The translations under genes and the position numbers were made by a program. Of a stretch of DNA of 48,807 bases, positions 23,615-32,631 are shown one piece after another. Location: positions 1-48,807 of the forward strand of contig CAJOKD010000015.1 in the NCBI GenBank assembly GCA_905235085.1, written 5' to 3'. Origin of the DNA: an uncultured Bacteroidales bacterium. GTDB lineage: Bacteria; Bacteroidota; Bacteroidia; Bacteroidales; UBA932. The notes beneath the pieces were generated by a model. The model did no database searches and was not told the DNA's origin. It was given only the letters and a program-made list of their open reading frames with translations. Position 1 is the first letter of the stretch; each line of letters opens with the position of its first letter.

Positions 23615-25102
23615 ATGTCAGAAATGAAAAAAGGTTTTATTACAGTGCTGCTGTCGGTGCTTCTGAGCGTCCTGGCGGCTTACGGTGTCGTCAAGGCGGC
23701 GAACATCGGTGAATCTGAAAAAACGGCATTGGTGCAGGACGGTACCGTTACAAGGACTGTCAATCTGGCACAGTCCGACTATCCTGACCTGACCTATGCT
23801 GCCGAGGCTGCCGTCGAGGCAGTCGTCTATGTCGAAGTGACAGCCACCCAGCAATACCAGATCGACGATCCTTTCTTCCGTTTCTTCTTCGGAGATAGCA
23901 CCCCTCAGTCCAGGCAGGTCCAGGGCAGCGGATCGGGTGTCATCATCCGTCAGGACGGCTATATCGTAACCAACAACCACGTGGTCGCGAATGCAACCAA
24001 GATCAACGTTACCCTCAATGACAACAAGACCTATGAAGCAAGCGTGATCGGTACCGATCCGGCCACCGACGTGGCTTTGATCAAGATCGATGCAAGCGGA
24101 CTGCCGACCCTCCAGTTCGGCGATTCCGACAAGCTCAGGCTCGGTGAGTGGGTGCTCGCAGTCGGAAGCCCTCTGGGTTACCAGCTCCGTTCCACCATCA
24201 CGGCAGGTATCGTAAGTGCCAAGGGACGCCAGATGGCCCACGACCCCAGGGAGAAGACCACCCTTCAGATAGAGTCCTTCATCCAGACCGACGCTGCCGT
24301 CAATCCTGGCAACTCCGGCGGAGCCCTCGTCAACAAGACCGGGGAGCTTGTGGGTATCAACACCGCCATCGTCTCCCAGACAGGTGCATATTCTGGCTAT
24401 TCCTTCGCGGTTCCTTCCAACATCGTCAAGAAGGTAGTCGGCGACCTCATCGATTTCGGATCCGTCAAGAGGGCGGTACTCGGCATTACGATGAGCGACC
24501 TCACCGAAGCCCTTGCCAAGAATCTGAAATACGAGTCGGTCGACGATATGACGAAAAAATTGAAACTTTCTTCCTTGAACGGCGTATATATTAACGAGGT
24601 TGTCAAGGGCGGATCCGCCGACAAGGCAGGGATCAAGGCGGGCGATGTGCTCGTAGCCATTGACGGACAGAAAGTAAGCAACGGCTCTGAAGTCCAGGTC
24701 AAGGTCAATTCCTTCCATCCGGGCGACAAGGCCAGGCTTACCGTCGTAAGGGACGGAAAGGAGAAGAACATAGAAGTCGAATTCCAGTCCAGCAGCTCGG
24801 AGACGGGAACCGTCGTAGGTGATGGCGAAATCGCATTCTACGGCGCTACCCTCAAGGAAGCTTCCCAGGAAACCCTCGCCAAGTTCGGTCTGAAGACCGG
24901 TGTGGAGGTAGTATCCGTGGGAACGGGCAAGATGCAGGAGGCCGGTGCGACCGAAGGTATGATAATCACCTACGTCAACGACGCAGCTGTCAGCAAACCT
25001 CAGGATGTCGTGGACATCGCCAAGAACGCCAGGAGGTCCATCTATGTCGAAGGCATCACAGCCAACGGCAAGAAGGCATACTTCGGCTTCGGCAAGGAGT
25101 AG
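23615..25102 (+). CDS. htrA: Periplasmic serine protease, HtrA/DegP (Do) family
   Basis: From the ATG at 23615 the protein has 495 residues; a start at 23624 (MKKGF) is equally possible, while the longer GTG frame lacks a signal. It has a signal/anchor (TVLLSVLLSVLAAYGVV), a trypsin-like domain with H122 (TNNHVV), D152 (TDVALIK) and S234 (GNSGG), and two PDZ domains: about 315-385 (VYINEVVKGGSADKAGIKAGD) and about 420-490. It degrades or refolds damaged envelope proteins. rpoD starts 22 bases downstream. Divergent from dnaN. Confidence 0.95.
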   Translation: MSEMKKGFITVLLSVLLSVLAAYGVVKAANIGESEKTALVQDGTVTRTVNLAQSDYPDLTYAAEAAVEAVVYVEVTATQQYQIDDPFFRFFFGDSTPQSRQVQGSGSGVIIRQDGYIVTNNHVVANATKINVTLNDNKTYEASVIGTDPATDVALIKIDASGLPTLQFGDSDKLRLGEWVLAVGSPLGYQLRSTITAGIVSAKGRQMAHDPREKTTLQIESFIQTDAAVNPGNSGGALVNKTGELVGINTAIVSQTGAYSGYSFAVPSNIVKKVVGDLIDFGSVKRAVLGITMSDLTEALAKNLKYESVDDMTKKLKLSSLNGVYINEVVKGGSADKAGIKAGDVLVAIDGQKVSNGSEVQVKVNSFHPGDKARLTVVRDGKEKNIEVEFQSSSSETGTVVGDGEIAFYGATLKEASQETLAKFGLKTGVEVVSVGTGKMQEAGATEGMIITYVNDAAVSKPQDVVDIAKNARRSIYVEGITANGKKAYFGFGKE

Positions 25103-25124
25103 TGATTGCTGATTTAAAGAATAT

Positions 25125-25985
25125 ATGAGACAACTTAAGATTACAAAATCCATCACCAACCGCGAGAGCGCGTCCCTGGACAAATACCTGCAGGAGATCG
25201 GTCGCGAAGAGTTGGTTTCCCCGGAAGAAGAAGTCGAACTTTCCCAGAGAATCAGGAAGGGCGACCAGAAAGCCCTCGAGAAGCTCACCAGGGCCAACCT
25301 GAGATTCGTGGTGTCCGTTGCGAAACAGTACCAGAACCAGGGTTTGAGCCTTCCTGACCTGATCAACGAGGGTAACCTCGGCCTGATCAAGGCAGCTGAG
25401 AAATTCGACGAGACCAGGGGTTTCAAGTTCATTTCCTATGCTGTGTGGTGGATCCGCCAGTCTATCCTCCAGGCTCTTGCTGAGCAGTCCAGGATCGTCA
25501 GGCTTCCTCTCAACCAGGTAGGTTCGCTGAACAAGATCAACAAAGCTCTGTCTCAGTTCGAGCAAAAGAACGAAAGGGCACCTAGCAACGAGGAACTTTC
25601 GGAGATGATAGACATACCTCAGGACAAGATCTCAGACACCCTGAGAGTGTCCGGAAGGCACGTCTCCGTGGATGCTCCGTTCGTGGAAGGCGAAGACAAC
25701 AGCCTTCTGGACGTGATTCCTAACGACGATTCACCTATGGCCGACAAGGGCCTCGTGAACGAGTCGCTGAGCACCGAGATCGAAAGGTCCCTCCAGATCC
25801 TGACCGCACGCGAGCGTGAAATCATCAAGAGTTTCTTCGGCATCGGTTGCCAGGAGATGACTCTCGAGGAGATCGGTGAAAGGCTCGACCTCACCCGCGA
25901 GCGTGTGCGCCAGATCAAGGAGAAGGCGATCCGCAAGCTCAAGAAGCCATCCGCAAGCAAACTCCTGAAAACCTACCTCGGCTGA
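25125..25985 (+). CDS. rpoD: Primary RNA polymerase sigma factor (RpoD, short Bacteroidota type)
   Basis: The 286-residue protein has sigma region 1.2 ([23 protein letters not shown]), region 2 ([24 protein letters not shown] and the -10 binding [13 protein letters not shown]), region 3 and region 4.2 ([23 protein letters not shown]). The acidic region 1.1 of Proteobacteria is missing, as usual in Bacteroidota. This factor recognises the TTG/TAnnTTTG promoters noted elsewhere in the window. Its TGA overlaps the argS ATG by one base, so sigma factor and arginyl-tRNA synthetase are coupled. Confidence 0.96.
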   Translation: MRQLKITKSITNRESASLDKYLQEIGREELVSPEEEVELSQRIRKGDQKALEKLTRANLRFVVSVAKQYQNQGLSLPDLINEGNLGLIKAAEKFDETRGFKFISYAVWWIRQSILQALAEQSRIVRLPLNQVGSLNKINKALSQFEQKNERAPSNEELSEMIDIPQDKISDTLRVSGRHVSVDAPFVEGEDNSLLDVIPNDDSPMADKGLVNESLSTEIERSLQILTAREREIIKSFFGIGCQEMTLEEIGERLDLTRERVRQIKEKAIRKLKKPSASKLLKTYLG

Positions 25986-27772
25986 TGACCCCGGAACAAT
26001 TCATTGCCAGGAAGGCTTCAGAAGCCATCAAGGCATTGTACAATGCAGATGCCGATCCGGCAACACTGCAAGTAAGCGTTACACGCAAAGAGTTCGAAGG
26101 CGACTTTACATTAGTCGTCTTCCCTCTTTTGCGTATGTCCCATTCCACACCTGAGAATACGGGCAACGCTATTGGCGGCTGGCTCGTCGCAAACGTCCCT
26201 GAAATCTCCGGCTTCAACTGTGTGAAAGGATTTCTCAACCTGCTCCTTTCCAATGTTTACTGGAACGAGCTTTTCAAGGAAATAGCCACCGCTCCCGAGT
26301 TCGGTCAGCTTCCTTCTACCGGCAGGAACATAATGGTCGAATTCAGTTCTCCCAATACCAACAAGCCGCTCCATCTGGGACATATAAGGAACAACCTCCT
26401 GGGAGACTCGGTTTCCAGACTCCTTAAGGCAAGCGGCAACAACGTCCTGAAAGCTACCCTGGTCAATGACAGGGGCATCCATATCTGCAAGTCGATGCTC
26501 GCCTGGCTGAAGGTCGGCGAAGGCGCGACTCCGGAGTCTTCCGGAAAGAAAGGCGACCATCTGGTAGGGGATATGTACGTAGCTTTCAATGACATATTCA
26601 CAAAGGAAGTGAAAGAGCTCGTGGCTGCAGGGATGAGTGAGGAGGAAGCCAAGAAGGAAGCCCCTTGCCTCAAGGAGGCGCACGAAATGCTCCGCAAGTG
26701 GGAAGCAGGCAATCCTGAAGTGCGCGACCTTTGGCAGCGTATGAACAAGTGGGTGCTCGACGGCTTCGCCGACACCTACGACGCCCTCGGAATATCCTTT
26801 GACAGGGTATATTTCGAAAGCCAGACCTACCTCCTTGGCAAGAGCCTGGTACAGAAGGGCTTGGATATGGGAGTATTCGTGAAGGACCCTGACGGTTCCG
26901 TATGGTGCGACCTCACTGCCGACGGCCTCGACAGGAAGCTCCTGCTCCGCTCTGACGGCACATCCGTATACATTACCCAGGACATCGGCACTGCTGAGAG
27001 ACGCTTCGCTGAATACAACCTCGATTCCCACGTCTACGTCGTGGGAGACGAGCAGAACTACCACTTCCAGGTGCTCAAGCTCATACTCTCCAAGCTCGGA
27101 TTCGACTGGGCCGAGAACATATTCCACCTCTCGTATGGAATGGTCGAGCTGCCGGAAGGCAAGATGAAATCCCGCGAAGGCACCGTAGTCGATGCCGATG
27201 ACCTCATCCAGAAGATGTATGAAGAGGCGAAGGCTACTTCCGAGGAGTCCGGCAAGCTCGCTGACCTCAGCGAGGATGAGAAGGAAAATCTCTACAGGAT
27301 GATAGGCCTCGGAGCTCTCAAGTATTTCATAATCAAGGTAGATCCGAAGAAGACGATGCTCTTCAATCCGAAGGAATCGATCGACTTCAACGGCAACACC
27401 GGTCCTTTCATACAGTACACCCACGCCCGCATCAGGAGCATACTCAGGAAGGCAGCCGAGAAGGGGATAGACTACTCTGCCGGCACCTTGCCTCAGGTCG
27501 ATCTCAGCGCCAAGGAAATCAGGCTTATCAAGCTCCTGAACCAGTTTCCTCAGAAGGTAGCTGAAGGGGCGGAAGCCTTCTCTCCGGCAGTCGTAGCTAA
27601 TTTTGCCTACGACATCGCCAAGGAATTCAACCAGTATTATCACGAGACTCCGATCCTGAAGGAAGAAGATGCCGGCCTGCTCAAGGCGAGGCTGGTGCTT
27701 ATAGACACCCTGTCTGCGGTCCTTCGTTCCGCGATGGGCATCCTCGGAATCGAACTGCCTGAAAGAATGTGA
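25985..27772 (+). CDS. argS: Arginyl-tRNA synthetase
   Basis: The 595-residue class I enzyme charges tRNA-Arg. An N-terminal additional domain (about 1-100) is followed by the HIGH-type motif HLGH at 130-133 in SSPNTNKPLHLGHIRNN. The loop at the KMSKS position reads KMKSREG, typical for ArgS. The C-terminal anticodon-binding domain holds FIQYTHARIRSI and a YHETPIL segment near the end. It overlaps rpoD by one base and the downstream YgiQ-type gene by four bases (GTGA). Confidence 0.96.
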   Translation: MTPEQFIARKASEAIKALYNADADPATLQVSVTRKEFEGDFTLVVFPLLRMSHSTPENTGNAIGGWLVANVPEISGFNCVKGFLNLLLSNVYWNELFKEIATAPEFGQLPSTGRNIMVEFSSPNTNKPLHLGHIRNNLLGDSVSRLLKASGNNVLKATLVNDRGIHICKSMLAWLKVGEGATPESSGKKGDHLVGDMYVAFNDIFTKEVKELVAAGMSEEEAKKEAPCLKEAHEMLRKWEAGNPEVRDLWQRMNKWVLDGFADTYDALGISFDRVYFESQTYLLGKSLVQKGLDMGVFVKDPDGSVWCDLTADGLDRKLLLRSDGTSVYITQDIGTAERRFAEYNLDSHVYVVGDEQNYHFQVLKLILSKLGFDWAENIFHLSYGMVELPEGKMKSREGTVVDADDLIQKMYEEAKATSEESGKLADLSEDEKENLYRMIGLGALKYFIIKVDPKKTMLFNPKESIDFNGNTGPFIQYTHARIRSILRKAAEKGIDYSAGTLPQVDLSAKEIRLIKLLNQFPQKVAEGAEAFSPAVVANFAYDIAKEFNQYYHETPILKEEDAGLLKARLVLIDTLSAVLRSAMGILGIELPERM

Positions 27773-29493
27773 TCCGGACCGACTATATGTTCCCGACCTC
27801 GAAGAAAGAGGTCGAAGCATTGGGATGGGACTACATCGATGTCATCTTCTTTACCGGTGACGCCTTCGTGGACCATCCTTCGTTCGGTACCGCGTGCATA
27901 TCCCGATGGCTCCAGAAGTTCGGTTACAGGGTCGCGATCGTGCCTCAGCCTAACTGGAGGGACGATTTGCGGGATTTCCGCAAACTGGGGACACCCCGGC
28001 TCTACTTTGCAGTCAATTCCGGAGCGATGGACTCGATGGTGAACCATTACACGGCCGGAAAGAGACTGCGCCACGATGATGCATATACTCCTGAAGGCAA
28101 GGCCGGACAGAGGCCTGACTATGCCGTAAGCGTATATACCAGGATACTGAAGGAAATCTATCCGGATGTACCGGTGGTCATCGGTGGTGTGGAAGCATCT
28201 CTCCGCCGCCTTGCCCACTACGATTATTGGAAGGACGAACTGCTCCCCTCCATACTCGAATGGTGTCCGGCAGATTATCTCTGCTACGGGATGGGGGAGA
28301 AGCCGATGCTGGAGCTTACCCGGGCGATCGAGGCCCAGAGAAGCGACCGCCTTATCAGGCAGATTCCGCAGCTGGCTTTCAAGATGAGCGGCAAATGGAA
28401 GGTAAAGGATCCCCTGGTACTCCATTCATTCGAGGAATGCAAGCGTGACAAGGCCGCCTTCGCAGAGAATTTCCACCTGATCGAGACCCACGCCAATATG
28501 ATGCATCCTTCGACGATAATCGAACCTGTCGGCGACGGTTTCATCCAGGTCAACCCGCCCTATCCTCCGTCAACTACCGAGGAAATGGATTCCTTCTGGG
28601 ACCTTCCGTTCACGAAACTCCCTCATCCCCGTTACAAGGGAAAGCGGATCCCTGCATATGATATGATCAAGGATTCCATCATCACACACAGGGGATGCTT
28701 CGGAGGCTGCAATTTCTGCACTATTGCAGCGCACCAGGGCAAGTTCATCCAGTCCCGCTCCAAGGAATCCATCGTGGCCGAGGTGAAGAAACTGGTGAAG
28801 ATGCCTTCTTTCCGCGGGAATATCTCCGACCTCGGGGCTCCGACTGCGAATATGTACGGAATGAAGGGAAAGAATCCTGAACTGTGCGACAAATGCCGCC
28901 GGAAGTCCTGTCTCTTCCCGAAGGCCTGTCCGAACCTGGACAGGTCGCACCGGCAAGTGCTGGAACTGTATAAAGCCGTGGATTCCGTTCCTGGAGTCCG
29001 CCATTCCTACATCGGAAGCGGAATCCGGTATGACCTTTTCCTTACCGAAGACGGTTTCGTGGATGATACATCACGCGCATATCTGAGGACCCTTATCCTA
29101 GACCACACTTCAGGCCGCCTGAAAGTGGCTCCGGAGCACACGGAGGACAAGGTCCTGCATTATCTGGGAAAACCTTCCTTCAAGTTGTTCGAGCGCCTTC
29201 GCTTCGAGTTCGACAAGATATGTTCACGCGAAGGACTGCGTACCGGGATAGTGCCGTATTTCATCTCATCCCATCCCGGATGCACGATGAAGGATATGGA
29301 GAACCTGTCGCGCCATCCGGCATTGAAGGGTATCTATATGGATCAGGTACAGGACTTTACCCCAACCCCTATGACTACTTCGTCCGTGATGTTCTACACC
29401 GGTCTCGACCCGCGTGACCTCAAACCGGTATTCGTGGAACGCGACCCGGAGAAAAAACGCCGCCAGAAGTCCTTCTTCTTCAAGTCCAGGTAG
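27769..29493 (+). CDS. YgiQ-family radical SAM protein
   Basis: From the GTG overlapping the argS stop the protein has 574 residues (an ATG at 27787 is an alternative). It has the UPF0313/YgiQ features: GDAFVDHPSFG near 30-40, VVIGGVEASLRRLAHYDYW near 136-154, and radical SAM cysteines C310-x3-C314-x2-C317 in RGCFGGCNFC. A later CDKC/C-rich stretch (CDKCRRKSCLFPKAC) may hold another cluster. The reaction is not known to me. Common in anaerobes. Confidence 0.9.
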   Translation: MIRTDYMFPTSKKEVEALGWDYIDVIFFTGDAFVDHPSFGTACISRWLQKFGYRVAIVPQPNWRDDLRDFRKLGTPRLYFAVNSGAMDSMVNHYTAGKRLRHDDAYTPEGKAGQRPDYAVSVYTRILKEIYPDVPVVIGGVEASLRRLAHYDYWKDELLPSILEWCPADYLCYGMGEKPMLELTRAIEAQRSDRLIRQIPQLAFKMSGKWKVKDPLVLHSFEECKRDKAAFAENFHLIETHANMMHPSTIIEPVGDGFIQVNPPYPPSTTEEMDSFWDLPFTKLPHPRYKGKRIPAYDMIKDSIITHRGCFGGCNFCTIAAHQGKFIQSRSKESIVAEVKKLVKMPSFRGNISDLGAPTANMYGMKGKNPELCDKCRRKSCLFPKACPNLDRSHRQVLELYKAVDSVPGVRHSYIGSGIRYDLFLTEDGFVDDTSRAYLRTLILDHTSGRLKVAPEHTEDKVLHYLGKPSFKLFERLRFEFDKICSREGLRTGIVPYFISSHPGCTMKDMENLSRHPALKGIYMDQVQDFTPTPMTTSSVMFYTGLDPRDLKPVFVERDPEKKRRQKSFFFKSR

Positions 29494-29501
29494 CCCGGTT
29501 C

Positions 29502-29522
29502 AGTTTTTTTGCAAAAAAAACT
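29502..29522. repeat. AT-rich palindrome after the YgiQ gene
   Basis: AGTTTTTTT-GC-AAAAAAAACT forms a near-perfect palindrome 9 bases past the stop codon. It could act as a weak terminator hairpin or a protein-binding site. T-rich stems are weak, so its role is unclear. Confidence 0.4.
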
Positions 29523-29605
29523 TGCAACTGTGTTCTGATTCAGAAAAAAGTCTTAATATTGCACCTGGTACTTAACGAATAATTATTTCAAGACAGTTTT
29601 TGACT

Positions 29606-29971
29606 ATGGCTCCAGATCAGAAGAAAAGGCACGTGGTAAGCTACGAGAATATGTCAGAGGAACTTTCAAACGCTTTCAATGAAAAATACCCCAAAGGCTT
29701 CGGAGATTATCTCCCGGACCTTGTAAAATATACTAAACCAGACGGAACGCCTTTCTATGCGGTAACAGTTGAAACTTCCGATTCGATCTATCTCGTCAAG
29801 ATCAAAGTGAAGACTGATGACGCAGAAGCCCTGGAGAGATGGCTTGAGGGAGAGGAAGATGCTGAGAACGAAGAAGTTGCAGGAGCTTCCGCAGGAGATG
29901 CAGGCGACGCTACCCTTCCAGATGACAATATCTCCCAGTACGGTGGAGACGACTCCGGAGACGACGCATAA
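29606..29971 (+). CDS. Small acidic conserved Bacteroidales protein
   Basis: From the ATG at 29606 the protein has 121 residues. The first 80 form a small alpha/beta domain (KRHVVSYENMSEELSNAFNEKYPKGFGDYLPDLVKY...FYAVTVETSDSIYLVKIKVK) that recurs in Bacteroidales as a hypothetical family. The last 40 residues are low-complexity and very acidic (EEDAENEE, GDDSGDDA), which may be a flexible tail binding basic partners. Cytosolic; no signal. A near-match -7 element TAATATTG lies about 50 bases upstream. The lipoprotein gene follows after 17 bases. Confidence 0.75.
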   Translation: MAPDQKKRHVVSYENMSEELSNAFNEKYPKGFGDYLPDLVKYTKPDGTPFYAVTVETSDSIYLVKIKVKTDDAEALERWLEGEEDAENEEVAGASAGDAGDATLPDDNISQYGGDDSGDDA

Positions 29972-29988
29972 TTTAAATCTCTATAGTT

Positions 29989-30597
29989 ATGAAAAACTTT
30001 TTACACTTCCTGTCAGGCATTCTTTTGCTGCTCGCTATGGTTTCTTGCGAGCGTCTTAACCCAGAAGTCTATTTCAAGGAGACCTCCACAGGGAGGAACG
30101 TTCTATCGTTTACTTTGAACAAGGAGAAAGTGTATCAGCAGATCAGCGGAGGCGTTCCTTCATACGCTCCGTTAATGCGCCATGCTACCTATAAGGAGGA
30201 GGACGGGAATATCATCGTCAGTGCTCGACTGCACCACAAGTGCTTCTCTTTCATTTCTTTTACCGTCCCTGCAGATAAAGTTACCGAAAGCGCTGAGTTG
30301 ACGCCTTCGGTAGTTTTCGAGTATCTTTACCTGCCGCAGATCGCGCATTGGGGAGCTCCTGAAACAGGGCCGGGCTATACTGCCACACCGCTCGTCATAG
30401 ACAGGAAGGCGGAGTATCGCAAATTGACGGTGAAGAGTTCCACTCTAAGCATCCGCAAATGGGCCGAGGATGAGAAGATCCTTTCTGGCAATTTCACTAT
30501 GACCGGCCAGTATTCCGACAGCACGGGCAAGGTGCACAAGTTCCGGGTGACTGACGGAATGTTCGACGTGACGGATCAGGCATATCCACTTAACTGA
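29989..30597 (+). CDS. Hypothetical lipoprotein
   Basis: The 202-residue protein has a lipoprotein signal ending in AMVSC with lipidated C20. The mature part looks all-beta, with short alternating strands (NVLSFTLNKEKVYQQ, FSFISFTVPADKV, VFEYLYLPQIAHWG). I do not recognise a named family; similar short beta-rich lipoproteins are frequent in Bacteroidota outer membranes. It follows the acidic protein gene by 17 bases and converges on the DUF2807 gene, 15 bases apart. Confidence 0.6.
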   Translation: MKNFLHFLSGILLLLAMVSCERLNPEVYFKETSTGRNVLSFTLNKEKVYQQISGGVPSYAPLMRHATYKEEDGNIIVSARLHHKCFSFISFTVPADKVTESAELTPSVVFEYLYLPQIAHWGAPETGPGYTATPLVIDRKAEYRKLTVKSSTLSIRKWAEDEKILSGNFTMTGQYSDSTGKVHKFRVTDGMFDVTDQAYPLN

Positions 30598-30612
30598 TAG
30601 CCTGTTACGGCA

Positions 30613-31527
30613 TCAGTTCGCTTTGCGGACAGAAGACGACTTGGAGACTTCGTGGAGATTTACTCCGATGTTGCGCCCTTCAGGTGTGCGGTATGTAAGG
30701 TTCGACGCACCGCTTGAATCTATGTCTATCGTCTCGGCTGCAAAGACCGAAGCTTTGCTCGCTCCGGAAAGATCTATGCTGACATTGTTGGCATAGAGAT
30801 CTTCCGTGTCAAGTTTCGAAGCCCCTGAAACATCGGCATCCAATACTTCGGTCTTGCCGCTGAGAACCAATGAGCAGGCTCCTGAAACATCCAGTTTGAC
30901 TGTCCTGTATTCACCGGTGAAATTGAACTTCGAGGCACCGGAAGCTTCCAGGTTGAGTTTGTGTGCGTTGATCTTGAAATTCCCCTTCGATGCACCGGAT
31001 ATCTCTATATTCGCAACGGAGGTATTGGCGGTTATGGAGAGGTTGCTGGCTCCGCTTACCTCGGCGTCGAATTTGGCTGCACTGAATCTGAGGTTGCTGA
31101 TCTTGCTCGCCCCGGAGAGCTCCAGTTCGAATGTCTTCTGGCCGATGTTGAATGCGTCAGGACAGGTGAACTTGCTGGCTCCCGACATCTCCAGGCTCGT
31201 AAGTTCCGGCATCGTGATATCGGCGATTATCGACCAGCTGCCAAGTCTGCGCATTATGTTGGACGGAGCATTCTTCAGTCCGATCTTAAGTTCGGAGTCT
31301 TCCACTTTTACGACCAGATATTTCTCAAGCACGTCAGGTACGGAGATCTGTACGCTGTAATTGTTTGATTTCCTTAGTCTTACGTCTGTGACGGAAGACA
31401 CGTCCAAACCGTTGAAATCCTTGAAGGCATAGGTGTTGGTAACGTAGTTGATCTTTTCAGGTTCGGTTGCATTCAGAGCGACAACCGCCGACAGTACAAC
31501 GATGATAACAGAAATTAACTTTTTCAT
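30613..31527 (-). CDS. DUF2807 (GIN-domain) secreted protein with SGAS repeats
   Basis: The 304-residue protein has a signal peptide (MKKLISVIIVVLSAVVALNA) and then a right-handed beta-helix-like DUF2807 region. A short Ser-Gly-Ala-Ser/Cys motif recurs nine times about every 20 residues (MSGASKF, LSGASKI, VSGASNL, ISGASKG and so on), which would mark the turns of the helix. It is probably a surface or periplasmic protein. It is the third gene of an operon headed by an ECF sigma factor, separated from the putative anti-sigma gene by 15 bases, so it is likely a target or sensor of that system. Confidence 0.85.
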   Translation of the reverse strand: MKKLISVIIVVLSAVVALNATEPEKINYVTNTYAFKDFNGLDVSSVTDVRLRKSNNYSVQISVPDVLEKYLVVKVEDSELKIGLKNAPSNIMRRLGSWSIIADITMPELTSLEMSGASKFTCPDAFNIGQKTFELELSGASKISNLRFSAAKFDAEVSGASNLSITANTSVANIEISGASKGNFKINAHKLNLEASGASKFNFTGEYRTVKLDVSGACSLVLSGKTEVLDADVSGASKLDTEDLYANNVSIDLSGASKASVFAAETIDIDSSGASNLTYRTPEGRNIGVNLHEVSKSSSVRKAN

Positions 31528-31542
31528 ATCCTTTGTTTTGAT

Positions 31543-32013
31543 TTATTTCGACCTGTTTACTTTTCGTACTCCATCGAGCAATTTGCCGTAGTATTCCCTG
31601 AGGATCGCAGCCTTGGTTGCATCGTCGAGTTCATCCGGGAGCTGGTCGATCAGGGGAATGGCTTCCTCCGTGATGCTCCTCAGAGTGTTCTCTACAGAAC
31701 CGTCGTAGTCCTTTGCCAAAGCTTTGCCGTAGAGGGCGGCAGTCCTGTCTGAATATGCCCTGTACACGCCTGCAGGGTCGTTGCCCCACATCTTTCCGAA
31801 TCTTGTCCCGACGGTCAGGAGGATTGCTGCGGCAGCTGCGATCCCTATCGCGAAATACCTGACGTTCCAGCGCGGCCTGAGAGTACGAGTCTCAGTATTC
31901 TCCTTCAGGACTCCGTCCAGTTTGGACGTGAACCTCTCAAGATGGCCAGCAGGAAGTTCCTCCACATCGAAGGTCTCTGCATTCTCTCTTATATATTTTT
32001 CCAATTCAGACAT
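31543..32013 (-). CDS. Putative anti-sigma factor-like membrane protein
   Basis: The 156-residue protein has an acidic cytosolic N terminus (LEKYIRENAETFDVEELPAGHLERF), one transmembrane segment (NVRYFAIGIAAAAAILLTVG) and an extracytoplasmic helical tail. A zinc-binding anti-sigma HxxxCxxC motif is absent. Its place directly after an ECF sigma gene (32 bases) and the single-helix layout suggest it restrains that sigma factor; this is inferred from context, not from a family match. Confidence 0.6.
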   Translation of the reverse strand: MSELEKYIRENAETFDVEELPAGHLERFTSKLDGVLKENTETRTLRPRWNVRYFAIGIAAAAAILLTVGTRFGKMWGNDPAGVYRAYSDRTAALYGKALAKDYDGSVENTLRSITEEAIPLIDQLPDELDDATKAAILREYYGKLLDGVRKVNRSK

Positions 32014-32045
32014 CTCACTTAAATAACGTTCGTAATATTGATTTG

Positions 32046-32567
32046 TTACATCGATTTCAGGATTTCTGCAAGCCGTGTCCTGGCTCTTGAATATTGCACC
32101 CTGACAGTCGCCTCGAGAGCCCCAGTATACTTTGCAACCTCTTCGTAGTCAAGTCCTTCCAGTAATACAAGGTTCAAGACCAGTTGGTTGGAATAGGGAA
32201 GCCCCGAGATGGCTTTGCGGATTTTCTCCACGCCGGCTCGGCCTTCAAGTTCTACGTGGCCGCCTGAATCGTCCTGGTCCACAGGAGCGAAATACTCGGG
32301 CGCTTCCTCCATCCCATATTCCTCCAGGAATAGCTGCTCGCGCTTATTCTTCCTAAGCACATCGATTGACTTCCGGATGCAAGTCTTCGTCAGCCAGGCA
32401 TTAGTCTGGATTTCGGTCAGCGGCTTGAGGTTGGACGTAAGGAATTTCAGGATAGTGTCCTGCATTATCTCCTCGGCCTCTCCGGAATCGTGGAGGATGC
32501 GGAAGCTGGTGTTGAACAGCTTCCGCGCGTAGGTATTGTAGAATTTTACCGATTCCTCCCGAGTCAT
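32046..32567 (-). CDS. RNA polymerase ECF sigma factor
   Basis: The 173-residue protein has sigma region 2 (FYNTYARKLFNTSFRILHDSGEAEEIMQDTILKFL) and region 4 (LEGLDYEEVAKYTGALEATVRVQYSRARTRLAEIL), separated by an acidic linker. No region 3. It should direct transcription of an envelope-related set, including its own operon with the membrane protein and DUF2807 gene. Standard length for ECF factors. Confidence 0.93.
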   Translation of the reverse strand: MTREESVKFYNTYARKLFNTSFRILHDSGEAEEIMQDTILKFLTSNLKPLTEIQTNAWLTKTCIRKSIDVLRKNKREQLFLEEYGMEEAPEYFAPVDQDDSGGHVELEGRAGVEKIRKAISGLPYSNQLVLNLVLLEGLDYEEVAKYTGALEATVRVQYSRARTRLAEILKSM

Positions 32568-32615
32568 TGAATTTTTCGCTTTCGTATTAATAACGTACGA
32601 TTGCCGTCATTGTTA

Positions 32616-32623
32616 CAAAAGTA
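32616..32623 (-). promoter_or_regulatory. -7 element for the ECF sigma operon
   Basis: On the minus strand TACTTTTG matches TAnnTTTG, about 48 bases upstream of the sigma gene ATG. A clear TTG -33 was not found. It lies just after the stop of the ResB-CcsA gene. Confidence 0.55.
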
Positions 32624-32631
32624 TCAAAAAA

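Noticed and set aside
23618..25432. 604-codon minus frame opposite htrA
   Set aside because: htrA has an intact catalytic triad and two PDZ domains; the opposite frame extends into rpoD and has no domain.
26111..27820. 569-codon minus frame opposite argS
   Set aside because: argS is complete with HLGH and ends that couple to both neighbours; the opposite frame has no recognisable motif.
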